DNA of 64,000 bases from assembly GCF_026914265.1 (NCBI RefSeq), contig NC_069134.1, positions 12,505,758 through 12,569,757 of the forward strand, read 5' to 3'. Position numbers and translations under genes: made by a program. Below are positions 49,652 through 60,239 of this stretch, piece after piece. This stretch comes from Mya arenaria. Lineage: Eukaryota; Mollusca; Bivalvia; Myida; Myidae. The notes beneath the pieces were generated by a model, which saw only the letters and a list, made by a program, of their open reading frames with translations, ran no database searches and was not told the origin of the DNA. Numbering within the stretch: the stretch's first letter is position 1; the number at the start of each line of letters is the position of its first letter.

Positions 49652-51120
49652 ACTGATTTTATGTCAGCGAAGTTTTCGTAAACAATGGCTGCAGCAATGA
49701 TCGTAAGTTCAGCTCAACTCTTAATGATACGACCATATGCTCCGATAGTTCACATAACATCATTGTGGTGAAGCTTGTCTAAAAGAGATGGTAACTGTCC
49801 CGATTTCACACGCAAAAGGTTGTTCCGTCGAGTTTCAATGAGTGTTGGGCTAAATATATGACCTTCAGCTATTTTTAGGCTTTTGTAATAAACTACAAAA
49901 GATCAACTGAGTACATGTGAAGTTGAACATCATGCTCGAAAGTACCAGATTTCAATGAAAATCAGTCTCTGAAACATACCTGGAATGATGTTTGATTTCA
50001 AAATCAGTTACGTAAGAGTATGTAATAATTTGAGTATATTAACACTAACACACGTATAAAACACGGATATGAAAGGGAAAACTCCTATAAAATGGAAAAC
50101 TCCTTCAAGTTCTGGTTTTGACCTCATTGGAACTATATTGCATAATATTTTTATAAATAAGGTACTACAGGGGAGGGAATTTAGATGTACAGTAACTATT
50201 TAATTCAGTGCGGTTTTCTCCTTTCTGTCTGCACTGCTCTTGCAGTGAAATTTATAGCTAAATGGACGAAATATACCCAGCAGCATTGTATGAAAGATGG
50301 AAGAACATATATTGTTCACCATTATCCATTACTATATACCTCATATTTTTCAAACGTATATTAACGTTTATACTTCACTTCCAACTTCTTGGTAAGCTGG
50401 ATCATTTACCTCTGTTTTGCTATGTATTTCTGTGTAAGTTAAAACATATCTACCCTGCGCATGTAAGTCATATGCTTATAAACATTCTAATGATTCTCAT
50501 TTCCATATAGTGCTGTTACGGATAATTGGTTTAAATATGTGCATTTGTTAATAATTTGTTATACTCTTTTTGTTTAAGCTATGATCTGAATTGAGTATTT
50601 TCTATACTACAATTGTGTCCACATTCTCTTAAAATTGAAGTTGATAGGCATAATAGTATAACACACTAGTATAAAAGTTTAGATGAATCTGAATGCCACC
50701 TTATACTATGAAGCCCGTTTGATACTGCTGCTCATGGAATACACCGAATCAGTATGGTGGGTGGGTTGGGTTGTGAGTGGTGAGAGAGTGCGTGTGCGGG
50801 CAGGTGTGTACGGACTGGCGTGAGAGCGAACGAGCAAACAAGTGCCATCATCTCAATAGTTTTGATCTTTTTTTGTAATATCGCATACAAGAAATCATCG
50901 CTCAAGCCGTTCATCACTATCAGTGCGTTGATTCAATTAATCAAGGATCAAATTTGAAAGGGAAACGTCACTTTAGTCCCTCCTTGGCTCTGGTCAGTTA
51001 TGAACATGGACATTAGTTGCATCAAATTGTACCATCGCAGTAGAATACTCTAAAAGAACCGGAGGTCAAATTCAGCCAACGTATACTTTTGGATATTTGG
51101 ATATCAAACGCAAAACAAAT

Positions 51121-51200
51121 TGAGGGAAAGATAAAGAATGATTTATAGTCCTGTTCTTATCTATCTATCGTAGTCCGACATTCACGCAACAGGCACTAAT
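51121..51200 (+). promoter_or_regulatory. C1q paralogue B proximal promoter
   Basis: AGATAAAG (51129-51136) and TTCTTATCT (51154-51162) are opposed GATA-type motifs flanking a TTATAG box (51143-51148), 40-70 bp upstream of the ATG. The whole stretch from ACGCAAAACAAATTG to the ATG is nearly identical in paralogue C (54537-54630), well above the surrounding similarity, which argues for selection or recent duplication. Confidence 0.5.
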
Positions 51201-52210
51201 ATGTCTGCAGTACAGAGGTGTTTCATCGCGGTCTATTTAATGTCATTTTGCTTTCTATCAGTAGAAAGTAAGTCACTAAGCAACGAGGATGACCTTGCTC
51301 ATCAGCTCGCGGAGTTAAAGGAATCAGTTACCAATCTTGAAGGAAAGTATGAAAAAGCAATGTCCATTATGACGGAGCAGGGAAAGGAAATGATTTTATT
51401 AAAGGACGAAGTAAACTTGTATAAAGGTAGGAATCTTCTACAATTCAAAGTTTAGCTTTAGTAACATACTTTTTGTAGGGAGCCTTCGGACGCATAGATT
51501 ACATTATTGATAGAATTCTCTATTGGAGGGATTGACAGCAATGGTTAGTACAACTGTGTCAACGTTCAGTTGCATTTACGTAAAAATTCAGCTATATTCA
51601 ATACAATAAATAAATAACTACATTAATAAATAAACGCATAATGATAGAACGTATCCCTGCTAAGTTAACATAGTCTAAAACTTATAGATGTTGTTTTTTT
51701 TCATTTTAAGGCTTATACAGGGATAGGCGTCAGGATGTTGACAGTGCAGAGGTTGCGTTTTATGCCTACATAAATAGCAACGCGGTCAATATAGGCAACC
51801 AACAGGTGGTCGTCTTTGATCACGTGATCACCAATATCGACACGACACACTCCGTCGGCGCCGGATACAATCCCGTTACCGGTACATTCACGGCACCTGT
51901 TGACGGCCTGTACGTGTTTTCCATGACATTGTTAAGCGGGTACAACGACATAAGAACGCATTTCGCTTTCCACCAGGACAACACCCCCCTGACCTCAATC
52001 TTCATTCACGGAAGCACCGGCGACTCGCACACCTGGGACATTGGATCCGCGGACGCTGTCGTCTCGATGAAAGCGGGCCAGACCATGTCCATTCGACATA
52101 CTCATCCGGAGGCACACGCGCTTGAAGGTGCGTTCCAGGGGGCCGGACAGTCGATGTTTTCCGGGTTTCTTCTCAGAGAGCACCTCGGCAGAGAAAGTAT
52201 TGTCGGTTAA
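51201..52210 (+). CDS. Secreted coiled-coil C1q-domain protein (paralogue B)
   Basis: Exons 51201-51426 and 51711-52210 (stop), GT-AG, phase 1; 241 residues. Starts MSAVQRCFIAVYLMSFCFLS, a signal peptide cut near residue 23. Residues about 30-75 form a coiled coil (LAELKESVTNLEGKYEKAMS). Exon 2 encodes the C1q domain from SAEVAFYAYI through VVVFDHVITNIDTTHS, GTFTAPVDGLYVFSMTLL, MSIRHTHP to MFSGFLLREHL. It shares exon layout, signal peptide and most residues with paralogue C, 3.4 kb downstream in the same orientation, so the two come from tandem duplication. No collagen repeats. Role inferred from family: extracellular, oligomeric recognition protein. Confidence 0.92.
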
Positions 52211-52218
52211 AATGGACA

Positions 52219-52224
52219 AATAAA
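52219..52224 (+). terminator. Poly(A) signal of C1q paralogue B
   Basis: AATAAA begins 9 bases after the stop codon, implying a very short 3' UTR. The equivalent site exists 18 bases past the stop in paralogue C. Confidence 0.6.
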
Positions 52225-52502
52225 AGTTGATTTAAAATGTACACTGTCCATCATTTTCTTGTTTGTTGAGCATGAGGCCCTACTGTTGTATTTCGGCGTG
52301 TATATACATAGGAATGATTATCCCTGTTTTCTAATGTCTTACATTGCACATTTAGAAGAAAGAGTTTGCAAATTAAAGGGACTCGCTCATGCTTTTGGAC
52401 CGATAAATAGCTTTCTCGGTAATGCATATGAAAACACCCATTTTATCATCATTTTATTCAATGATATTGAAATCGCAGAAAAAATATTTGAATTAATTAA
52501 CC

Positions 52503-52800
52503 AGTCAATTGTAACCACGCCCCCCCCCCCCCCGGTCCGCGGAATAACGGGGACTTTGGCTTTCGGTCCAGCCAAGCCCGGGTAAAATCCCCTCCCTGCG
52601 AGGCCGAACTGCTGGTAAAATCCCCGCTAAATTCCCCCGCACCTCAGGGACCATAATAAGGCCCATTCCCCGCTATATTTGGCGCGTAGACAAAACCACC
52701 ACATTCACCCGGCACTGCGGGGCCACCTGGAAGGTAAAACATGGCCCATTTCCCCGGCTTTCCCCCGAACCGGGGGGGGGGGGCGTGGTTACAATTGACT
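52503..52800. mobile_element. GC-rich TIR element between C1q paralogues
   Basis: AGTCAATTGTAACCACGCCC followed by a C run at the left end is exactly inverted at the right end (G run, GGGCGTGGTTACAATTGACT). The interior is much richer in G+C than its surroundings (CCCCGCTAAATTCCCCC, GGGGCCACCTGG). No coding frame. Confidence 0.75.
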
Positions 52801-52840
52801 CGCGTATAAATACAACTTCAAAATTTATGCCACTACTACC

Positions 52841-53110
52841 GCCCTGTATGCTCAATCGGTAGAGCGTTAGCCTGTGAATCGGACAACCCGGGTTCGATTA
52901 CCGGGCGGACCAGGTCACTCCTGTTGTGATTGGTTATAAAATCCTTTTACGACCATTCGCACTGTACCACTGGCCCTGCTATGTACAGAAGTTGTCAGTT
53001 CCTTGCAGAGGCGAAAGCACCTAGTATTGGTTAATTGCCCAGAATAGGTGTGCGGTGGTTGAACTGTCACTCTAGACCCTTCAATGTGCTCACGCCGGGA
53101 CCCGCAGTAT
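52841..53110 (+). mobile_element. tRNA-derived SINE
   Basis: tRNA-like head with box A (TGCTCAATCGGT, 52849-52860) and box B (GGTTCGATTAC, 52891-52901) and a complete D-arm. The acceptor arms do not pair, so it is not a functional tRNA. The body contains CCTTGCAGAGGCGAAAGCACC and TTAATTGCCCAG, reminiscent of conserved SINE central domains. Its 5' end lies 40 bp from the TIR element at 52800. Confidence 0.7.
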
Positions 53111-53801
53111 AAACTACTAACACCACCATGCCATTACTATGGCAATTGAATGTCACTATTTGTGCATAATTCGTATTAGGGATACTATTTGTTTTTCAAT
53201 CGTAACATATAAGGTACCGTATTTAAAAAAAATGATGTCCTATTTCAACTTGTGTGTGCATGCTAAAGACTTTAGAGCCCGGTATGTCGAGAGGTTTTTT
53301 TTTAGAGCACATTGAAATAACCCTTTGACCACTTCAATTACGTTATAATCAACGTAAAATCACCATGGTAACTATTTGGTAAACTTAAACGTGTGGCCTG
53401 AGACCGTTGCTCTGTGTAACAAGCTCTTATGACCGGATGAAGTTCAATGCGAATGCAAATCGTAAGCGATCATTAAAATGTCCTGCGTCAAGTCACATAT
53501 TTTCTTCGCCAATCTTCTCCGGCAGTGGTCATTTAGTTCAAGCCTTTCAAATACCTTTTCTTGAACGATTATTTTCGGTTCTAAATACTCAGATACACTT
53601 GGCCTTATGATCACTCACTTACGATAAAATAAAACTACTTGCGACTTCAAATCATGGGCAATAGTATACAATGCTATACGACAAATAAAAAAATCGATAG
53701 TTGTATTCTTTAGTACGGTTGGCTTCCATTGCAACAAGATTTTTATCCATTCAAAAAAAAACTCGCTGCGACTAAATTCTCAGTCGTTTGATGGGAACTA
53801 C

Positions 53802-54021
53802 CTCCTGCTTTGGTGTCATATGACCTGTACAAAGTGTAGTGTCATTTAACCTAAAATAATTATTTTTGTCTTCAGATTTTTCTAATTACGAATTACTGCA
53901 GTTTGGGAATGCAAAAAACACCTCGAAATGATGTTTTTTATAAATCTGTTGAAAAAAATAAATATATTTTGGGTTAAATGTCACTAAATTTTGAACAGGT
54001 CAAAATACATCAAAGCAGGAG
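53802..54021. mobile_element. Hairpin MITE upstream of C1q paralogue C
   Basis: Left arm CTCCTGCTTTGGTGTCATAT and right arm (inverse) CTCCTGCTTTGATGTATTTT continue pairing through GACCTGTACAAAGTGTAGTG for about 47 bp. The centre is AT-rich. Confidence 0.65.
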
Positions 54022-54536
54022 CACATTCCCTACAAACGACCCTGAATTTAGAACGATCGTGACTAAATTGGTGTTATGGATAAGAAGTTGATAATCTTTG
54101 ACCGTGAAAGTGATTTCAATAGAAGCAAAGTTATCGTGCACGCAGGCCTCGTAAATAAAGCTTAGCTGTCATTGTTACGACCATGCATGCTCCGATATTT
54201 CGCAACACATCATGGAGGTGAAGGATGTCTGTATTGAGTGGTCATTGTCCCGATTGCACACGCAAAAGGTTGTTCCGTCGAGTTTCAATGAGTGCTGGGC
54301 TAAATTAAAGACCTTGAGCTCAGCTAGTTTTCAATTTATCAAGAATCAACTTTGAAAGGGAAACGTCGCTTTAATCCCTTGAGTCGATGTATCCTCTTTG
54401 GCTCTGGTCAGTTGACTTATGATCATGGGCACCTAAGGTCTTACCAAAATGAACTTTCACCGTAGGATCCTAGTACTTTAAAAAACGGGCGTCAAATACA
54501 GCCGAAGTATACATTTGGAACTTTCGTTATTGGTCA

Positions 54537-54630
54537 AACGCAAAACAAATTGTGGGCAAGATAAAGAATGACTTATAGTCGTATTCTTATCTATTCATCG
54601 CAGTCCGACATTCACGCAACAGGCACTAAC
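54537..54630 (+). promoter_or_regulatory. C1q paralogue C proximal promoter
   Basis: Same architecture as paralogue B: AGATAAAG (54559-54566), TTATAG (54573-54578), TTCTTATCT (54584-54592), then TCCGACATTCACGCAACAGG leading to the ATG. Confidence 0.5.
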
Positions 54631-55620
54631 ATGTCTGCAGTACAGAGGTGTTTCATCGCGGTCTATCTAATGTCATCTTGCTTTCTTGCAACCAAATGTA
54701 AATCACTAAGCAACGAGGATGCCGCTGCTCATCAGTTCGCAGAGTTAAAAGAAACAGTTACAAATCTTCAGGGAAAGTATGACAAAGCAATGTCCATTAT
54801 GACGGACAAGCTTCGCGGGCAAGAGGAGAAAGTCGCTGCATTAAACGATGAATTACAATTGTATAAAGGTAGGACATTATAATAATAAATTCATAATTAA
54901 GTATTAAGTTCGATGCATTCTGGAAGTAGTGTCCATAGGACGTATAAAGTATACACACAATATGAATACATATCGGTTCGATTGAGACTTTTCATTGGTA
55001 TTCTACGTCAAATATATGAATGAAGTCATATGCAATACTCTCGAACGACCCGAAGACAATGAAGATCAAAACGTAAAAAGGCTTAACTTAATAAGTATAA
55101 GATTCTTTTCTTTTAAGGCCTACACGTTGATAGGCGTCAGGAAATTGAAAGTGCAGAGGTTGCGTTTTTTGCCTACATAAGCAATGACGCGAACAATATA
55201 GGCAGCTACCAAGTGGTCGTCTTTGATCACGTGATCACCAATATCGACACGACAAACTCCGTCGGTGCCGGATACAATCGCGTTACCGGTACATTCACCG
55301 CACCTGTTGACGGCATGTACGTATTCTCCATGACGTTGTTAAGCCAATACGACGACACCAGCACGCACTATGCCTTCTACAAAGACAACACACCTCTCAC
55401 CTCGATCTACATTCACGGAAACACCGGCGGCTCGCACACCTGGGACATTGGATCAGCGGACGCTGTCGTTTCGATGACAGTTGGCCAGACCATGTCCATT
55501 CGACATACTCACCCGACTGAATCGCACGCGCTGGAAGGTGCTAACCACGGCGCCGGGCAGTCGATGTTTTCAGGTTTTCTTCTCAGAGAGCACTTCGGCG
55601 GAGGAAATATTGTTGGTTAA
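54631..55620 (+). CDS. Secreted coiled-coil C1q-domain protein (paralogue C)
   Basis: Exons 54631-54868 and 55118-55620 (stop), GT-AG, phase 1; 246 residues. Signal peptide MSAVQRCFIAVYLMSSCFLA; coiled coil about 30-79, one heptad-sized insertion longer than paralogue B (KLRGQEEKVAALNDE); C1q domain with SAEVAFFAYIS, VVVFDHVITNIDTTNS, GTFTAPVDGMYVFSMTLL, MSIRHTHP, MFSGFLLREHF. An in-frame ATG upstream at 54568 extends the frame with no signal-peptide character, so 54631 is chosen, matching paralogue B. Predicted to be exported and to form trimers through the C1q domain. Close sequence to B indicates recent duplication. Confidence 0.92.
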
Positions 55621-55637
55621 AATGATCAACTAACTGA

Positions 55638-55643
55638 AATAAA
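55638..55643 (+). terminator. Poly(A) signal of C1q paralogue C
   Basis: AATAAA in GAAATAAAATTC, 18 bases after the stop codon. From here to 56435 I see no gene or clear repeat. Confidence 0.6.
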
Positions 55644-56435
55644 ATTCTATAAACACCATCAATATCTTGTATACTGTGCATGAGGCCGCAGTGTTGTAAC
55701 GTTATATTTTCATGCGTATGCCGCTTGCGTTGAGGACTTGCATTGTACAGCCATTTCATAAACCGATTTATCCGAGATAGTATGCCCTTGCATAATGTGG
55801 GAGTGGAACAAAGTCAGTAAAGTCAGCTGTTGTTAATTAAAGGGCCATAACTCTTGTTACCGAGTCGACCAGCAGAGAGATAATGGGAATGTCCGAAAAA
55901 GATATTGTTTGGCCAAAGGAGTACTACTTATGAAATATTACTCCACAGAGAGTCATATGACATTATAGTGACCGGCAAGTCATCCTCCGAAGGTGTGCAT
56001 AGACCGAGGCGTTAGTACTATTTCGGCTTACTAAAATTTGACGTGCAAACATGATATTTAATGCATTTAAAGAAACATATTGTGTAAAATGAGGCTATGA
56101 TAATAATAATACCAAATAATGCATCAATCAACTGCGTAAATGGCCTAACGCGTGCCGTGTAAAAGTATTGTTATTTGCATTTCGAGCGTTTCGTAGTATA
56201 GGGACGATACCGGACGACCTTCTTTTCGTGCGCATTGCTTTTTCCAAAAACGTTCTTTACAAAAATATATTATTTACAATTAAATAATCTGTTTTACCCC
56301 AATACTTGTGTCAGGTAGTTCAACACTCTCAGCAAATAAGGTCTGATTTGAAACCGGGCCGCAGTACCCCAGTACCGTACACTTGTTCATTCGATGGTCT
56401 TAACTGTTTTCACCATTTCTTAATGTTTACTAACA

Positions 56436-57062
56436 AGAGGCCCAAGAGGGCCTATGCTCTACTGGCATGGCTCATGTGGTCATTTTCAATCCAGAGCATG
56501 TACGTATGAGTAATAGGCAACACAAATATAATTCATTTTTGTGTTTGGGTTAGATGAAAACGCTGCACGTTTAACATCTGAAGACAGAAAGTGTCAGCAG
56601 ATTAGTTGCATGAACTATTTTAATATGTGATAAGTAAAGGTAATATGAGGGTAAAAAATATTTGCTTTCAAAACTGTACTCATGGTCAAAATTTCATTTC
56701 TGTAGCTTTAAAAATAAAAAAAGTTGTTCAAAAGGACAAAGTCAAGGACATCCGAGGACAACATTGATGCTCGTTTGCAAAACTGTACACATCGTCAAAA
56801 TTGCATTGCTGTAGCTTTAAGAATTAAAAAGTAAGTCAAAAGGGGTGTGGGCAGCTTTTGCCTAAGGGGCATAATTTCATATTGCTCATATGATGCTCCA
56901 CAACAAATATCAAAGGTATGGGCCTTGTGGTTTGAAACAAGAAGATTTTGCAAATATTTCTTAAATAAGTCTTTAGGAAACTTGTGACCCCGGGCAGTGC
57001 CAGTTTTGACCCAAGGGGCATAATTTGAACAACCAAGGTAATGGACCACTAAATTAAGCCTT
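56436..57062 (+). mobile_element. Dispersed repeat copy (+ orientation)
   Basis: Begins ACAAGAGGCCCAAGAGGGCC and TATGCTCTACTGGCATGGCT, then CATTTTCAATCCAGAGCATG, GGGGCATAATTTC, ACAAATATCAAAGGTATGGG and ends near GGACCACTAAATTAAGCC. The block at 31009-32047 is the same element in the opposite orientation, and 29340-30500 and 57961-58330 are partial relatives. Non-coding; the ends are known only from comparing copies. Confidence 0.65.
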
Positions 57063-57147
57063 GTTCAAAATAGCAAGGATCTGCATAGCTGTTTCAGACA
57101 AAAACGATTTTAATATTTCCCAATTTAAGTAGTAGGATTCTCCTGTT

Positions 57148-57923
57148 GGCGGTTTTATCCACCCAGATATGATCTTTTGGAAAAACTACATGTATATATA
57201 TAATAGTTTAGAACACTTTTATGGCATTTTGAATAAATGCCCTTTTTTCATTCAATCAACGTGTTTGTTTTTCCCTTCGTCCATACTAGTTCGCCTTAGA
57301 CTGGTTTTTCGTTCTACCTAACCATGGTCAATATATAAATGAAATTTTATGGAAAAACATAAAATCATTTATAAACTTGAACAATAACCTATTAGTTGTG
57401 TGTCACCTTTTTAACCGTTAGGGTATTTTCTTAGCATTGTTTATTATCTTTAACCAATCATTTGACTAGATTTTATCACGTGACACACCTAAGCCAATGA
57501 CATTGTTTCTTGGCCATTCTCAGATATTTTTCGGCGTGGGTGATTGCCTCGCCAAACTTATTAAATTTTTGATTACCTCCTCCTCCCCTCCTCCTCCTAT
57601 GCGGTTTGTTTATAGAATATTATTATTTCATTTTATTTACATTCTTTCCTTTTCATGATTTCTATGTTTAACTTTTATTTCCTTTATGTAAAACCTACAT
57701 TTGTATATATATTAATTCTTAACACTTATGGGGCGGTTTTATCCACCCAGATATGATCTTTTGGAAAAACTACATGTATATATATAATAGTTTAGAACAC
57801 TTTTATGGCATTTTGAATAAATGCCCTTTTTTCATTCAATCAACGTGTTTGTTTTTCCCTTCGTCCATACTAGTTCGCCTTAGACTGGTTTTTCGTTCTA
57901 CCTAACCATGGTCAATATATAAA
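57148..57923. mobile_element. 192-bp identical direct repeats around a 392-bp spacer (TRIM-like or recent duplication)
   Basis: 57148-57339 and 57732-57923 begin GGCGGTTTTATCCACCC and end CCATGGTCAATATATAAA, and I see no difference between them. The spacer 57340-57731 is non-coding, with a CCTCCTCCTCCCC tract. The layout resembles a terminal-repeat retrotransposon in miniature, but no TG...CA ends, primer-binding site or clear target duplication are present, so a local duplication is equally possible. Confidence 0.6.
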
Positions 57924-57960
57924 AGTAGTATACCAAACCTGTTAACACATACATTGTAAA

Positions 57961-58330
57961 ACAAGAGGCCAACGAGGGCCTTTGCTCTACTGACATGACT
58001 TTTTTTCTTTTTTCTTTTTTTATAAAGCATCTACATTCTAGTTAAAGGAAATATACTGAACCAAAATTCAAAGGGAAGCAATCATTGAACCATATATTTT
58101 ACTGCTTATGTGTCACAAAGGGCTAAAGGGGAGTAACACTACAATGATTAACTCACTCTACAAGTTGTATCCCGTGGAGTAAAAAAATATTTGCTACACC
58201 ATTTTTAGGGTCATAATCCAGTCATGCATGGCTGGACCTGGCTAGTTTACGAAAGGAACTGAGCTCTCATGGATATCTTACTACTGTATAAGTTTGATCG
58301 AGACACTTTCAAAACTGAACACTTTATTGC
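57961..58330 (+). mobile_element. Dispersed repeat fragment
   Basis: Starts ACAAGAGGCCAACGAGGGCC, TTGCTCTACTGACATGAC and includes CATGCATGGCTGGACCTGGC, GAAAGGAACTGAGCTCTCAT, GGATATCTTACTACTG. The latter words occur inverted at about 31140-31215, so both belong to the same repeat complex. Confidence 0.5.
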
Positions 58331-58654
58331 GTTAGTTTACGGACGCACGCACGAAATAATTGTTCAGACATAATTGTCTGTAACAAAATATAATAATACA
58401 TGAATCGAGATTAAAATTGTACGGTACGGTTGCACTTATTGCCCAGAAAGGTAGTAACAGGCACACGCTTATAGCGTGGCTTGCAAAAAGGCATTTTTAT
58501 CTCTTGCAAAAAGGCATTTTTATCTCTTTGGCCCAGTTGTTTAAGGAAGAATGAATGCAATAATTATCATGGTATGACATTGTATACATGTATATGCTTA
58601 TACAACAAACACATTCTAATATTTCGAACATGCCGGTGTAACGTTGTAAAGTGA

Positions 58655-58857
58655 CCCCCATAGAATAATGACCCCCCGGTCATTATTTTATATAAAATAA
58701 TGACCCCCGGTCATTATTTTATATAAAATATTGACCGGGGGGTCATTATATTATGACTGGGGGGTCATTATATTATGACTCCTCACACGTAGAAAAATGA
58801 CCCCTCACGTAGAAATGTGACCCCCTATAGAATAAGGACCCCCCCCCCAATCCAAAC
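58655..58857. repeat. GACCCCC/GGGGGTC palindromic repeat cluster
   Basis: Several head-to-head copies of GGTCATTATTTTATATAAAA and TAATGACCCCC, then GGGGGGTCATTATATTATGA twice and TGACCCCTCACGTAGAAA, ending in a C run. Each unit is itself palindromic around TATATA. Confidence 0.8.
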
Positions 58858-59044
58858 CTTGACCTAACCTATCTAAGGTACACTTGCACAACATAATTAT
58901 CTTCATCCATAGACATCGGAGGAGAGATGGCACCCGTCCGTGCATGCGTCCATACTGCACGTTTTTTTTTGACCGCAGTTAGATGGAATTGATCCAAGCT
59001 TCAGGGATTACCACTACCGATGCCTATTTGTGTGGAAAGAAAAA

Positions 59045-59125
59045 ATGGTTAAAGTCTCCGACCGAGAATCACTTGCCCCTCACCGTTGTGAGTTCGACGC
59101 CTACCAGGGTCGTGTATGGGTGACA
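59045..59125 (+). mobile_element. tRNA-like SINE head, fragment
   Basis: TGGTTAAAGTCTCCGACCG resembles box A with a D-stem, and GTGAGTTCGACGCC resembles box B, about 55 bp apart. The 3' limit is unclear. Confidence 0.45.
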
Positions 59126-59679
59126 GGCATACAAACTGTGCGCTGCTCAGTTTATCATTTAAAACATAGGCGATGGACTGCATAGGAACGTTCCATCAAC
59201 AAAATACGCAACTACTTGTTGTAATTTACGGCCTGTTTGAATATCAACAATCAAAAATATTTATAATCACAGAACTAGCTAGTTTTCAGGGGGCGAGGGT
59301 GGCTGGATTTCAATCTAGTATCGTTGGACTTCTTACCAGAACTCGTCTAATCCTGATCTGATGTAACATACTTCGATAGCTTCCTCGCCTAAGAATCGAA
59401 TCTGTGCAACTGGATTAGGAGTCAACTATATAAACCTCTCTGCGATTGAAATTAAATAATTATTAATTATACAAGCAGAATCACTGTAAGTGCACTGTAA
59501 GTGACAAGTGTTTGTTAGTGATTTGAATCATTTTCGTAGTCATCAAAGTTGTATAGTGATTAAACGTCCCACACAGATTAATGGAACTAGCAATGATGAA
59601 TGACTTAAAAATATTATCCCTTTTTTCTTTTCATGACCATTCGAAAAGTGGTTTTAGAAATCATTTAGCACAAAAAGGA

Positions 59680-59847
59680 TAAGCAATTCATGCAAAAGAT
59701 CTGAGTTACAGGTTAATTACAGCAACCTCTTATTATCATAAATGTTCTTTCTTCCCCAGGACTGTGTACCATTGGAACAACCTACCACTTACTGTTGCCC
59801 TCCTCCCTACCCCTGAGCAGTTCAGTGCAGCTATATTTAAGAAATGA
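59680..59847 (+). pseudogene. LINE ORF2 C-terminal fragment
   Basis: The frame ending in TGA at 59847 reads TSYYHKCSFFPRTVYHWNNL then PLTVALLPTPEQFSAAIFKK. The YHKxSFFPRT..WN.LP signature is the usual end of LINE/non-LTR ORF2 proteins. Upstream the frame is lost within about 60 bp, so this is a 5'-truncated or eroded copy. Its stop codon abuts the palindrome that starts at 59838. Confidence 0.7.
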
Positions 59848-59995
59848 ACGCCTTCTCGCGTCGGTTCACGATTATATGAATACAACAAGTCTCGTGCATA
59901 GTTCGTAAACCCCGAAGGGGTTTACGTTAACTATGCACGCTACTTGTTGTATTCATATACCCGTTGAACTATAGCGAGAAGGCGTTCATTTCTTA
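59838..59995. mobile_element. Near-perfect palindromic MITE
   Basis: TAAGAAATGAACGCCTTCTC at the left is the exact inverse of the right end; pairing continues through TATGAATACAACAAG, GTGCATAGTT and GTAAACCCC to the centre at CCCCGAAGGGG. Arms of about 78 bp with few mismatches. Confidence 0.8.
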
Positions 59996-60239
59996 TATTT
60001 ATATTATCATTTATATTATTTCTACTTATATCAAAAGAATAATAGTCGATTTATTGGATTATCTTCTAAGAAAATCGATTGCATCTTATTAACACGACGA
60101 TCGCGTCCGTTATTCGGAAGAGCGGTGGCCAGCCCATATGACGTCACGGAGACTTGTTTATTTCGTATGTGCCAATCAGATTGCGTGACGAAATATCTCG
60201 CTCATTTTTTGAAGGAATTTAACATTAACTTGAGATATA

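Noticed and set aside
52841-52915. Functional tRNA gene
   Set aside because: Boxes A and B and a D-arm are present, but the acceptor arms do not pair and the T-stem has a mismatch; a SINE body follows.
57127-57930. AAGTAGTA on both sides of the 192-bp repeat pair as an 8-bp target duplication
   Set aside because: The left copy lies 13 bp outside the repeat while the right copy overlaps its last base, so the geometry does not fit.
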